Of a DNA stretch of 64,000 bases, positions 56,800-64,000 are shown piece after piece (the first letter of the stretch is position 1; every line of letters starts with the position of its first letter). Origin of the DNA: Haloarcula marismortui ATCC 43049 (lineage in GTDB: Archaea > Halobacteriota > Halobacteria > Halobacteriales > Haloarculaceae). Made by a program: the position numbers and the translations under genes. The stretch lies in contig NC_006396.1 in NCBI RefSeq assembly GCF_000011085.1, positions 372,001 through 436,000 on the forward strand. The letters run 5' to 3'. The notes below the pieces were generated by a model, which did no database searches, was not told the DNA's origin, and was given only the letters and a program-made list of their open reading frames with translations.

Positions 56800-56816
56800 G
56801 GCGAACTTTTTTCGCC
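56800..56816 (+). terminator. Hairpin with internal T-run after the ABC operon
   Basis: ggcgaa ... ttcgcc arms around a T-rich loop, 6 nt after the stop and 22 nt before the next gene. Confidence 0.45.
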
Positions 56817-56837
56817 AGCGCGGACGCGAGTCCGAGC

Positions 56838-57815
56838 ATGGAGTACACGACACTCGGGTCGACTGGCATGGAGGTCAGCCGGCTCTGCCTGGGCTGTATG
56901 AGTTTCGGCACCTCAGAGTGGCGCGACTGGGTGCTCGACGAGGACGAGAGCCGCGAGGTCATCGAGCGGGCCATCGACCTCGGCATCAACTTCTTCGATT
57001 CGGCCAACATGTACTCGATGGGCGAGTCTGAGCGCGTCCTCGGGACCGTTCTCGATGACTACGACCGCGACGGGCAGGTCGTGGCGACGAAGGGGTACTT
57101 CCAGATGGACGAGGACAACCCTAACTCCGGCGGGCTCTCGCGGAAGGCCATCGAGCAGGAACTGTCGAACTCGCTTTCCCGGCTCGGGATGGACACCGTC
57201 GACCTCTATCAGACCCACCGCTGGGATTACGACACACCCATCGAGCAGACGCTCCGGGCGCTGGACGACGCCGTCCGGCGGGGACAGGCGCGGCACGTCG
57301 GCGCGTCGTCGATGTGGACCCACCAGTTCGCCGATGCGCTCCGGACGAGCGAGCGCGAGGGGCTGGAGCGGTTCGAGACGATGCAGAACCACTACAATCT
57401 GCTGTACCGCGAGGAGGAACGCGAGATGCTGCCGCTGTGTGACAAAGAGAACGTCGGCGTCATCCCGTGGAGTCCGCTGGCCCGGGGCTATCTCACCCGG
57501 CCGCACGAGCAGGTCGAGGAGACGGTCCGGGGCGAGACGGACGACTACGCCCGCGAACACCCCTACTACGAGGGCAACGGCCGCGAGGTCAACGAGCGCG
57601 TACAAGAGTTGGCCGACGAGTACGACGCCTCAATGGCACAGATAGCGCTGGCATGGGTGCTCGACAAGGAGTGGGTCGACGCACCGATTATCGGGACAAG
57701 TAGCCTCGAACACCTCGAAGAAGCGGTTGCAGCGCTCGAAATCGACCTCTCAGAGAGCGACGTGGAGTGGCTGGAGGCCCCCTACGAGCCGGTTCGGGTG
57801 TCAGGCCACGAATAA
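56838..57815 (+). CDS. Aldo/keto reductase
   Basis: 325 aa from MEYTTLGSTGMEVSRLCLG. AKR barrel: the catalytic Asp/Tyr in FFDSANMYSMGESE, the Lys in VVATKGYFQMDED and the Trp/His region in YQTHRWDYDTPIEQT. The NADPH site is in APIIGTSSLEHLEEAV. It reduces aldehydes or ketones with NADPH; substrate unknown. The frame is open upstream into the ABC gene, but the aldo/keto reductase N-terminus fixes the start. Confidence 0.9.
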   Translation: MEYTTLGSTGMEVSRLCLGCMSFGTSEWRDWVLDEDESREVIERAIDLGINFFDSANMYSMGESERVLGTVLDDYDRDGQVVATKGYFQMDEDNPNSGGLSRKAIEQELSNSLSRLGMDTVDLYQTHRWDYDTPIEQTLRALDDAVRRGQARHVGASSMWTHQFADALRTSEREGLERFETMQNHYNLLYREEEREMLPLCDKENVGVIPWSPLARGYLTRPHEQVEETVRGETDDYAREHPYYEGNGREVNERVQELADEYDASMAQIALAWVLDKEWVDAPIIGTSSLEHLEEAVAALEIDLSESDVEWLEAPYEPVRVSGHE

Positions 57816-57947
57816 TACTGTCGGCTGTCCGCCCGTGGGAGTTTCGCCGCCCCAAGCGAGTGTCCTGAAACGGGTACAGACAGCGGTTTATCCCGGCGAA
57901 ATTGTTAAGATACAGTAAAATCAAACCTAGCATGAGGAAAGGTAACA

Positions 57948-58241
57948 ATGACCAACGCTCGGGGGCCGAGCAGCGAGACACTCGAGGAAACGGCGGGCGG
58001 TGACGCCTGCGTTTGCTCGATAGGCAATGCAGCCGAACACTACATGACCGGGATACTGGGGCTCGTCGCGACGCTCATCGTCGGTCTGCAGGCCTATCCG
58101 TGGCTACAGTCTGTCGCCGATACCACGTCGTATCTCGGGCCGACGTGGCTGGTGTTTAGCTTCGCCGCGATATGGCTCGTCTGCTGGATCGCACTGGAAG
58201 TCGCCTGGGAGTGGCGTGCTGGGCGCGTCCACCTGTTGTGA
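57948..58241 (+). CDS. Small two-helix membrane protein
   Basis: 97 aa. Soluble N-terminus with a Cys pair (DACVCSIGN), then helices around YMTGILGLVATLIVGLQ and PTWLVFSFAAIWLVCWIAL, ending EWRAGRVHLL. Not recognised. The 132-bp gap before it holds AT-rich sequence at about 57900-57920 that may be its promoter. Confidence 0.65.
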   Translation: MTNARGPSSETLEETAGGDACVCSIGNAAEHYMTGILGLVATLIVGLQAYPWLQSVADTTSYLGPTWLVFSFAAIWLVCWIALEVAWEWRAGRVHLL

Positions 58242-58248
58242 CAGACAG

Positions 58249-58749
58249 TCAGTTGCGAACGCCAGCCGCGACGCGTTGCATCCCTTCGAAGTCGTCGTCG
58301 GAGTAGGCGATGAGTCGCACGTCTGTCAAGGATTCGGGCTGATACTCCTCGATGACAGCACAGATGATTCTGATACCCTCCTCGAAATCGAACCCAGCGA
58401 TGCCACAGCCGATGGCCGGGAAAACGACTGATTCACAGTTTAGCGCGTCTGCTTCAGCCAGTGCGTTTCGGGTTGCGTTGCGGATGCTTTCAGCGGTTGA
58501 CTGACCACCCGGTGGCATCGCGGCGGCGTGGATAACGTACTCGGCGTCGAGGTCGTAGGCGTCGGTCGTGGCGACACCGCCGAGGTCGACCGGGCCTTTC
58601 GCGACGGCCTCGTCGTTCAGGCCCGACCCGGCCGCACGCTTGAGCGCCCCCGCGACGCCGGAGCCCATCCGCAGACTCGTGTTCGCCGCGTTGACCAGTG
58701 CGTCCGCCGACTGTGCAGCGATGTCGCCCTGGATTACCTCGAACTCCAT
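58249..58749 (-). CDS. Macro-domain (ADP-ribose-binding) protein
   Basis: 166 aa from MEFEVIQGDIAAQSADALVN, the usual macro-domain start; an upstream in-frame codon adds 28 atypical residues. NAANTSLRMGSGVAGALK and the late AIGCGIAGFDFEEG loops make the ADP-ribose pocket. Related proteins hydrolyse ADP-ribose-1''-phosphate, O-acetyl-ADP-ribose (a Sir2 by-product) or ADP-ribosylated substrates. A sirtuin gene is 11 kb away, but not linked. TATA-like cactaaaac at 58778-58786 on the minus strand. Confidence 0.9.
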   Translation of the reverse strand: MEFEVIQGDIAAQSADALVNAANTSLRMGSGVAGALKRAAGSGLNDEAVAKGPVDLGGVATTDAYDLDAEYVIHAAAMPPGGQSTAESIRNATRNALAEADALNCESVVFPAIGCGIAGFDFEEGIRIICAVIEEYQPESLTDVRLIAYSDDDFEGMQRVAAGVRN

Positions 58750-58867
58750 ATGCGATGCTGGGAGCGGCACTGACAAAGTTTTAGTGCTGACACGACCGGC
58801 CGCTCTTATGCTGTCTGTCACCGCGCCCCACAACAGGCAGAAACCCGTCTAGTTCCTATGGACAGGT

Positions 58868-59572
58868 ATGGACCTGCTGACGATGACGTGGCGGGACGTG
58901 GGGTTCATGCACTGGCCAGTCGAGCCTGACAGTGTCCAGACGACACTGCCGGACGGGCTCGATGTCGACACGTACGACGGGCAGGCATGGCTCAGTGTGG
59001 TCCCGTTCCAGATGGCGGACATCAGACCGCGCGGCAGTCCAATCGGGCGGTCCTTCGGCGAGCTAAACCTCCGGACCTACGTGGTCGCCGACGGGACGCC
59101 AGGGGTGTACTTCTACAACCTCGACGCCGACGACCGGCTCAGCGTGACGCTGGCCCGACAGCTGTTCCAGCTGTCCTATTATCAGGCGTCGATGCAGGTC
59201 CGGACCGACGGCGACAGCGTCGAGTTCCGGAGCCGGCGGACCAGTTCGCGGGCCCCACCGGCGGATTTCCACGCCACCTACGAGCCGACTGAGCCGCCGT
59301 CGACACCCGAACCGGGCTCGGTGGAGTCGTTCCTGGTGGAGCGGTACCGCTTCTATGCCGCGAGCGACGACGGGACGGTGTACTACGCCGACATCGACCA
59401 CGAGCCGTGGCCGCTTCAGCGCGGGCAGGCAGATATTCGGACGAACGGCCTGTTCGCCGCGTCGGGGTTCGACAGGCCCGACGGCGACCCGCTCGTTCAC
59501 TACTGCGCCGAGATACCGGTGACTGCGGGGCGGCTCCACCGGCTCGACGGGGTCGCCCAGTACACTGATTAG
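58868..59572 (+). CDS. DUF2071 family protein, first copy
   Basis: 234 aa. Starts MDLLTMTWRDVGFMHWPVEP; DVDTYDGQAWLSVVPFQMAD and NLRTYVVADGTPGVYFYNLD are the DUF2071 (YqjF-like) core with an acetoacetate-decarboxylase-like fold. Activity unknown. It ends 21 nt before a paralogue. Confidence 0.85.
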   Translation: MDLLTMTWRDVGFMHWPVEPDSVQTTLPDGLDVDTYDGQAWLSVVPFQMADIRPRGSPIGRSFGELNLRTYVVADGTPGVYFYNLDADDRLSVTLARQLFQLSYYQASMQVRTDGDSVEFRSRRTSSRAPPADFHATYEPTEPPSTPEPGSVESFLVERYRFYAASDDGTVYYADIDHEPWPLQRGQADIRTNGLFAASGFDRPDGDPLVHYCAEIPVTAGRLHRLDGVAQYTD

Positions 59573-59593
59573 CGTGTCGCCCCCAATGACTGT

Positions 59594-60268
59594 GTGGTCG
59601 CCCTCCGTCCGCTGCAGGTCACGTTAGACGACGTGTGCTTCTGTCACTGGCCGGTCTCCGAGGCAGCGGTACGAGCGGCAGTTCCCGACTGGCTTACCGT
59701 CGAGACGGCCGATGGCGACGCCTGGGTGTCGGCCGTCGTGGCGACTGTCGACCGCGTCGAGACGTTTGGTATCGAGGTCGCCGGGCCGTCTGAGTTGCTC
59801 ACGGTTCGGACCTACGTCCGCGGCCCAACCGGTCAGCGCGGGGTTTGCGTGCTCGGGCTGTTCGGTGACGACAGGCGGACGGCGACAGCGGTCTCCGAAC
59901 TGTTTCGTATCACAGTGGGAGATGCCGTCCCGCGGATGCTCTCAACGGCTGACCGTCGCCGGGTCCTTGATGCCGGCAACAGGCGGCTGTTCGAGTGCCG
60001 GTACACAGCCGGTGGTGACCCAGTGGCTATCCCGCCGGACTCGCTGGCCTCGTTCCTCGTCGACCGGCAGCGTTACTTCACAACGGGACGCTTTGGGACA
60101 CGGCTCGTCGGCAGCGTCGGCCACGACCCGTGGCGACTCGACCGCGTTGACGCTACTGTGACCGGGTCTGTACTCTCACTAGTTGACATATCGGCCCGTA
60201 ACTCGGACCCACTGGTTCATCACAGTCCTGCGCTTCGAGTGTCAATTGCCCCACCGGTACCGCCATAG
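59594..60268 (+). CDS. DUF2071 family protein, second copy
   Basis: 224 aa with a GTG start (MVALRPLQVTLDD). CFCHWPVSEAAVRAAVPDWL and DAWVSAVVATVDRV align with HWPVEPDSVQTTLPDGL and QAWLSVVPFQMAD of the first copy. The middle has diverged (GQRGVCVLGLFGDDRR). A tandem duplication followed by divergence. No other start fits. Confidence 0.8.
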   Translation: MVALRPLQVTLDDVCFCHWPVSEAAVRAAVPDWLTVETADGDAWVSAVVATVDRVETFGIEVAGPSELLTVRTYVRGPTGQRGVCVLGLFGDDRRTATAVSELFRITVGDAVPRMLSTADRRRVLDAGNRRLFECRYTAGGDPVAIPPDSLASFLVDRQRYFTTGRFGTRLVGSVGHDPWRLDRVDATVTGSVLSLVDISARNSDPLVHHSPALRVSIAPPVPP

Positions 60269-60297
60269 CCGGGACCAGCGGGCAACCTGGCTCCCTT

Positions 60298-60307
60298 GAA
60301 ATATAAG
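60298..60307 (+). promoter_or_regulatory. TATA-like box of the hybrid kinase
   Basis: gaaatataag, 43-52 nt before the ATG at 60350, suggesting a short 5' leader; an in-frame start at 60296 would overlap it. Confidence 0.45.
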
Positions 60308-60349
60308 TACGGACAGACCGTTGGGGGGGATAAGGACCTTGCCGCCCAT

Positions 60350-61735
60350 ATGACATCTGAAACTAATATACGGACGCTTGTTGTTGACGATAGCGATTTT
60401 TTCGCAGAGATGACCGCTGATACGCTCACGCAACAACACGACATTGAGTCCGTCGCTGCAAACAGCGCTGCGGAAGCGCTGGAACGGCTCGAGGGGGGCG
60501 GGTTCGACTGCGTCGTCAGTGACTACGAAATGCCCGAAATGGACGGGCTGGAGCTCCTTGAGGCGATCAGAGAGACAAACCCGTCTATCCCATTCATTCT
60601 CCTGACCGGGCGAGGAGACGAGGAGACAGCGAGCGCGGCTATCGCGGCGGGCGTCGCCGACTACCTCCTGAAACTCGAAGTCGTCGAAGACAAACAGTAC
60701 GGTCGGCTGGCAAACCGGATCGAGAACGTCGTCTCACAGGAGCGAACCCGCAAGAAGTTCGAATCGCTTGTGTCGGACTCACCAGACGGTATTGTCCACC
60801 TGACGACTAACGGAACCATCCTCTCAGTGAACCCTTCGATGGCAGGCAGGCTGGGTGCTGACCCCGATACGCTCGTCGGCCAGCAACTGAGTGCGGTGAT
60901 GGACAGCGAGGCGGCCAACCAGCGTCTCGAAGCCGGGAAAAGCGCGGTCGAAAACGGGACTGCGACACGCTCCGAGGACGCTGTCGGAGGCCGACATTAC
61001 CACAACCAGTATATCCCTGTCGACAGCCATCGCAAGTCAGATACCTTCCAGCTGGTCTCACGCGATATCACTGAACGTGTCGAGCGTCAGCGCGAACTGG
61101 AGCGCCAGAACGACCGACTCGAGGAGTTCGCCAGCGTCGTCAGCCACGACTTGCGGAACCCGCTGAATGTCGCTCAGGGCGCGGTCGACTTGCTCGGGGA
61201 GCCCGCCGATAGCAAGGAGGCCGAACTGGTCGCCAAGATCGACCGGTCGCTGGACCGGATGGGCTGTATCATCGAGGACGTACTCACACTGGCGCGGCAA
61301 GGCCAGACCGTCAGTGATCCGCAGGAGACGGAGCTATCGACGCTGGCGTCGACCGCGTGGACCTGGATCGAGGCCGAACAGGCATCCATGTCGGTCGCGT
61401 CGAGCACGAAACTCGCCGCCGACAGTGGGCGTGCGCAGGACCTGCTGGCGAACCTGTTCCGGAACGCCATCGAACACAACGACGGCGACGTCGAAATCGA
61501 GATCGGATTACTGGAGTCCAACGACGGCTTCTACATCGCAGACAACGGCGAAGGTGTCGAAGGCGACGCCGAGGACGTGTTCGAGATGGGCTATTCCTCG
61601 ACGAAGGACGGAACCGGGTTCGGCCTGGCTATCGTCGAACAGGTCGCTGAGGCCCACGGCTGGGAAGTGTCACTGACCGAGAGCGACAGCGGCGGGGCGC
61701 GTTTTGAGGTGTCGAGCGTCGAACTACACGACTGA
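60350..61735 (+). CDS. Receiver-PAS-histidine kinase
   Basis: 461 aa, soluble. Receiver (1-125): acidic pair in TLVVDDSDFF, phospho-acceptor Asp58 in VVSDYEMPEMDG and Lys in DYLLKLEV. PAS (about 135-250): PDGIVHLTTNGTILSVNPSM. H-box with His266 in FASVVSHDLRNPLNVAQG, N-box NLFRNAIEHND, G-box IADNGEGVEG. It lacks the VEHG repeat of the kinase at 51045. No adjacent regulator. The layout suggests a phosphorelay input. Confidence 0.9.
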   Translation: MTSETNIRTLVVDDSDFFAEMTADTLTQQHDIESVAANSAAEALERLEGGGFDCVVSDYEMPEMDGLELLEAIRETNPSIPFILLTGRGDEETASAAIAAGVADYLLKLEVVEDKQYGRLANRIENVVSQERTRKKFESLVSDSPDGIVHLTTNGTILSVNPSMAGRLGADPDTLVGQQLSAVMDSEAANQRLEAGKSAVENGTATRSEDAVGGRHYHNQYIPVDSHRKSDTFQLVSRDITERVERQRELERQNDRLEEFASVVSHDLRNPLNVAQGAVDLLGEPADSKEAELVAKIDRSLDRMGCIIEDVLTLARQGQTVSDPQETELSTLASTAWTWIEAEQASMSVASSTKLAADSGRAQDLLANLFRNAIEHNDGDVEIEIGLLESNDGFYIADNGEGVEGDAEDVFEMGYSSTKDGTGFGLAIVEQVAEAHGWEVSLTESDSGGARFEVSSVELHD

Positions 61736-61771
61736 GACGGACTTTTTACTGCCGGGTCCCCAGTAGTGGTA

Positions 61772-62566
61772 ATGACAGTTGCGGGGGCTATCATCGACCT
61801 GGACGGAACGGTGTACCACGGAGACACGCTGTTGCCGGGCGCGGCGTCGGCAATTGATGTGTTCAGAGAGCGTGGCCTGGGAATCTGCTTTTTTTCGAAC
61901 AACCCCATCCACGACGGAAGCGAGTACGTCGAGCGATTGCGTGGACTGGGTGTCGACGCCCGTGAGGGTGAGGCCTGTTCCTCTGGCGTCGTCACCCGCG
62001 AGTACCTCAACGGGTCCCATGCGGGTGACGACGTGTTCGTCATCGGGAGTGACCCGCTCCGCAGTATGGTCACGGGGACAGAGGCACGGCTGGTCGAGGA
62101 CCCCGCTGAGACCGACGTGTTGCTGGCCTCCTGGACGGATGGCTTCCACTACCACGACATGGTTGACGCGCTCCGGGCCATCGACGAGGAAACCGTCTTC
62201 CTCGGGACTGACCCGGACCGGACGTTCCCCGGTGAGGACGGCGACCCGGTCCCCGGTTCCGGGGCGATAATCAACGCCGTTGCCGGCGTCATCGAGCGGG
62301 ATCCGGACCGGATACTCGGCAAGCCATCGGAGATTGCCGTTCAGGCGGCGCTGGAACGGCTGGACTGTGCCCCAACAGAGTGTGTTATTATCGGCGACCG
62401 ACTGGAGACAGACATCGCGATGGGCGAGCGGAACGGCATGACGACCGTTCTCGTCCGGACCGGCGTGTCCAACGAGCGGTCACTGGAACGGAGCGCCGTA
62501 ACGCCCGACTACGTCATCGACTCGCTGGGAGACATCGAAGAAGTGCTGACGTCGCTCGACGTGTGA
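61772..62566 (+). CDS. HAD-IIA family phosphatase (NagD-like)
   Basis: 264 aa from MTVAGAIIDLDGTVYHGDT; a GTG two codons earlier is possible. Motif I AIIDLDGTVY (Asp nucleophile and acid), motif II region FFSNNPIHD, motif III KPSEIAVQAALE and motif IV IIGDRLETDIAMGERNG. The C2 cap of the NagD class is between. Substrates of this class include nucleotides, 4-nitrophenyl phosphate and phosphoglycolate; no choice is possible here. Confidence 0.9.
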   Translation: MTVAGAIIDLDGTVYHGDTLLPGAASAIDVFRERGLGICFFSNNPIHDGSEYVERLRGLGVDAREGEACSSGVVTREYLNGSHAGDDVFVIGSDPLRSMVTGTEARLVEDPAETDVLLASWTDGFHYHDMVDALRAIDEETVFLGTDPDRTFPGEDGDPVPGSGAIINAVAGVIERDPDRILGKPSEIAVQAALERLDCAPTECVIIGDRLETDIAMGERNGMTTVLVRTGVSNERSLERSAVTPDYVIDSLGDIEEVLTSLDV

Positions 62567-62632
62567 CACAGAGCTGGTAATTCACCTGCGACTTTATTTT
62601 GACGGCGGCCGTACCTTGCAGTGGTGTTTCCA

Positions 62633-63223
62633 ATGGGCAAAGACATCCTCATGATCGCCGGTGACTTCGTCGAAGACTACGAAATAATGGTGCCGTTTCA
62701 GGCACTACAGATGGTTGGCCACGAGGTCGACGCGGTGTGTCCCGACAAAGCGGCCGAGGAGACAGTCAAGACAGCGATACACGATTTCCGCGGCGACCAG
62801 ACCTACATGGAGTCCCGCGGCCACGACTTCGTCCTGAACGCGACGATGGCCGACGTAAATCCCAGTGACTACGACGCACTCGTCGTTCCCGGCGGGCGTG
62901 CCCCCGAATATCTCCGGACGTACGACGAGGTGCTGGATGCAGTACAGCACTTCTTCGAGGAGGACAAGCCGGTCGCAGCGCTGTGTCACGGTCCGCAGAT
63001 TCTCGCCGCCGCCGACGTGCTCGACGGCTACGAGATGACGTCGTACCCGGCCTGTCGCGCCGAGTGTGAGGCCGCCGGGTGTTCGTGGGTCGACGAAGTG
63101 GTCACCGACGGCAACCTCGTCACCGGGCAGGCCTGGCCCGACCATCCCGAGTGGCTCGCACAGTTCATGACGCTCCTTGGCGACGACGTGTCCCACGGCG
63201 AGCCGATTCCCGCTGACGACTGA
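62633..63223 (+). CDS. DJ-1/PfpI family protein
   Basis: 196 aa from [17 protein letters not shown]. Nucleophile elbow [20 protein letters not shown] with Cys118, the conserved Glu in DFVEDYEIM and a late H/W region. The family includes the PfpI protease, glyoxalase III-like deglycases and chaperones. GSR-type CGH is replaced by CHG as in PfpI. Additional Cys in [14 protein letters not shown] could bind metal or form disulfides. Confidence 0.9.
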   Translation: MGKDILMIAGDFVEDYEIMVPFQALQMVGHEVDAVCPDKAAEETVKTAIHDFRGDQTYMESRGHDFVLNATMADVNPSDYDALVVPGGRAPEYLRTYDEVLDAVQHFFEEDKPVAALCHGPQILAAADVLDGYEMTSYPACRAECEAAGCSWVDEVVTDGNLVTGQAWPDHPEWLAQFMTLLGDDVSHGEPIPADD

Positions 63224-63282
63224 GGCCACAGAAGTTTGGTGGGATTCATAACAAACAAATAACGTGGGCGTTTCCCTCCGTT

Positions 63283-63334
63283 GAGGCGGGTGGGAACTGG
63301 CATAGTGCACCATTACGTTCGCCCGCCTCGTTTT
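63283..63334 (+). terminator. Stem-loop with T-run
   Basis: gaggcggg (63283-63290) and cccgcctc (63322-63329) followed by gtttt, 60 nt after the DJ-1 gene. The loop is long (31 nt). Confidence 0.4.
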
Positions 63335-63417
63335 CAGCGCTTATAGAATATGATAGATACTAGTAACTGGTTGTGACGACTGGCAGGGAGCCACGGACGT
63401 GTCACAGTGGCACCAGA

Positions 63418-63426
63418 TTTGTTATG
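63418..63426 (+). promoter_or_regulatory. TATA-like box of the zinc-ribbon gene
   Basis: tttgttatg, 25-33 nt before the ATG at 63451. Confidence 0.4.
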
Positions 63427-63450
63427 CTGGGGAGAGAACAGTTGCGTGTA

Positions 63451-63675
63451 ATGCCCTCCGACACACATTCCACTGATGACCGCGGCTGTCCGAAGTGTGG
63501 TCACACCGGCACTGACGTGGGTAGCATCTCGACCACGGGCGGCGGCCTCTCGAAGATGTTCGATATTCAGACCAACCAGTTTCAGGTCGTCACGTGTACA
63601 AACTGCGGCTACTCGGAGCTGTACCGTGACACCGGGTCTGGCGGGAGCGACCTGGCAGACATCTTCCTCGGCTAA
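63451..63675 (+). CDS. Small zinc-ribbon protein, 74 aa
   Basis: MPSDTHSTDDRGCPKCGHTG and VVTCTNCGYSELYRD give two CxxC knuckles, one zinc ribbon in all, with GGGLSKMFDIQTNQFQ between. It resembles the archaeal zinc-ribbon nucleic-acid-binding family. The start follows the promoter; the upstream frame is atypical. It is followed by a small membrane protein 2 nt after its stop. Confidence 0.75.
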   Translation: MPSDTHSTDDRGCPKCGHTGTDVGSISTTGGGLSKMFDIQTNQFQVVTCTNCGYSELYRDTGSGGSDLADIFLG

Positions 63676-63677
63676 CG

Positions 63678-63848
63678 ATGCCTGCCATGACCGGGCTGTT
63701 CCTCGTGGTCGTGTTGCTCGCGGTGGCCGCACCGCTGGCCCTGTACGCGCTGGTTCGAAGCGAGCACGACCAACGCGTCGAGACGGACCGTGAGACCGCC
63801 GAACGGCTTGCTCGGCGCGATACAGACGACGAAAGTCGCGTCCGGTGA
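63678..63848 (+). CDS. Small membrane protein, 56 aa
   Basis: MPAMTGLFLVVVLLAVAAPL opens a single N-terminal helix up to about residue 22, followed by a charged tail (SEHDQRVETDRETAERLARR). It starts 2 nt after the zinc-ribbon stop, so they are probably co-transcribed and perhaps work together. Function unknown. Confidence 0.6.
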   Translation: MPAMTGLFLVVVLLAVAAPLALYALVRSEHDQRVETDRETAERLARRDTDDESRVR

Positions 63849-63976
63849 GTACTCGGGATATCCCATCGACTGTAGGCGTGGGTTGTTCAGACATCGGGAC
63901 TGTACCACGAGGGTCCAGAACGTCGCAGGCCTCGAATAAACTCCAAACAATGGGAAAGTGTACCGATGTCGAACCT

Positions 63977-63992
63977 TTTATCATAATACTCC
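63977..63992. promoter_or_regulatory. AT-rich promoter-like stretch at the window end
   Basis: ccttttatcataatac could be the promoter of a gene beyond the window. No gene is seen in 63849-64000. Confidence 0.3.
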
Positions 63993-64000
63993 CACAACGT

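Overview
The window is a gene-dense stretch of a haloarchaeal main chromosome. Evidence: strongly acidic proteins, GC-rich codons, archaeal promoters (TATA-like boxes about 25-35 nt before start codons, many genes apparently leaderless), archaeal marker genes (AglB, 20S proteasome beta, topoisomerase VI, UPF0212, ATP-dependent DNA ligase) and halophile-only families (HEWD, DUF5793, DUF7282). Gene content and order look most like Haloarcula, but the genus is an inference from memory. I see no rRNA, tRNA, CRISPR array, transposase or prophage.

Region 1 (1-12.7 kb) is a cell-surface glycan island. It holds five alkaline-phosphatase-superfamily (sulfatase-like) hydrolases, a Wzx/AglR-type flippase, a GT4 and an AglG-like GT2 glycosyltransferase, and the oligosaccharyltransferase AglB. 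The likely job is to build, flip, modify and attach N-glycans of S-layer and other surface proteins.

Region 2 (12.8-20.5 kb) is housekeeping: small zinc protein, thioesterase, PadR regulator, TraB-like membrane protein, site-2-type protease, PurM, a CBS-XRE regulator, UPF0212 and the proteasome beta subunit. Region 3 (20.7-28.4 kb) holds an FkbM methyltransferase, then phosphopentomutase/phosphoglucosamine mutase, cytidine deaminase and uridine phosphorylase (a nucleoside-breakdown group), a type II NADH dehydrogenase-like flavoprotein, a winged-helix regulator divergent from a sugar epimerase, and arginase. Intergenic hairpins and a duplicated gyrA tail lie here.

Region 4 (28.5-36.6 kb) puts gyrBA back to back with top6BA. 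Region 5 (36.6-47.1 kb) carries a PQQ-propeller Tat lipoprotein, an MBL hydrolase, DNA ligase, a pilus-type ATPase/membrane platform pair whose platform carries a DUF7282 domain, and a Sir2 deacylase. Region 6 (47.2-64 kb) begins with a long palindrome before sucCD, then has three histidine kinases of one style, an ABC exporter in which one permease is fused to a PrsW-like intramembrane protease, an aldo/keto reductase, a macro-domain protein, tandem DUF2071 proteins, a HAD phosphatase, a DJ-1/PfpI protein and small zinc or membrane proteins.

The best leads are the five-hydrolase glycan island with non-sulfatase nucleophiles, the ABC-permease/PrsW fusion, the platform protein/DUF7282 fusion, the internally repeated insertion in Top6B, the gyrA tail duplication, and the 86-bp palindrome before sucC.
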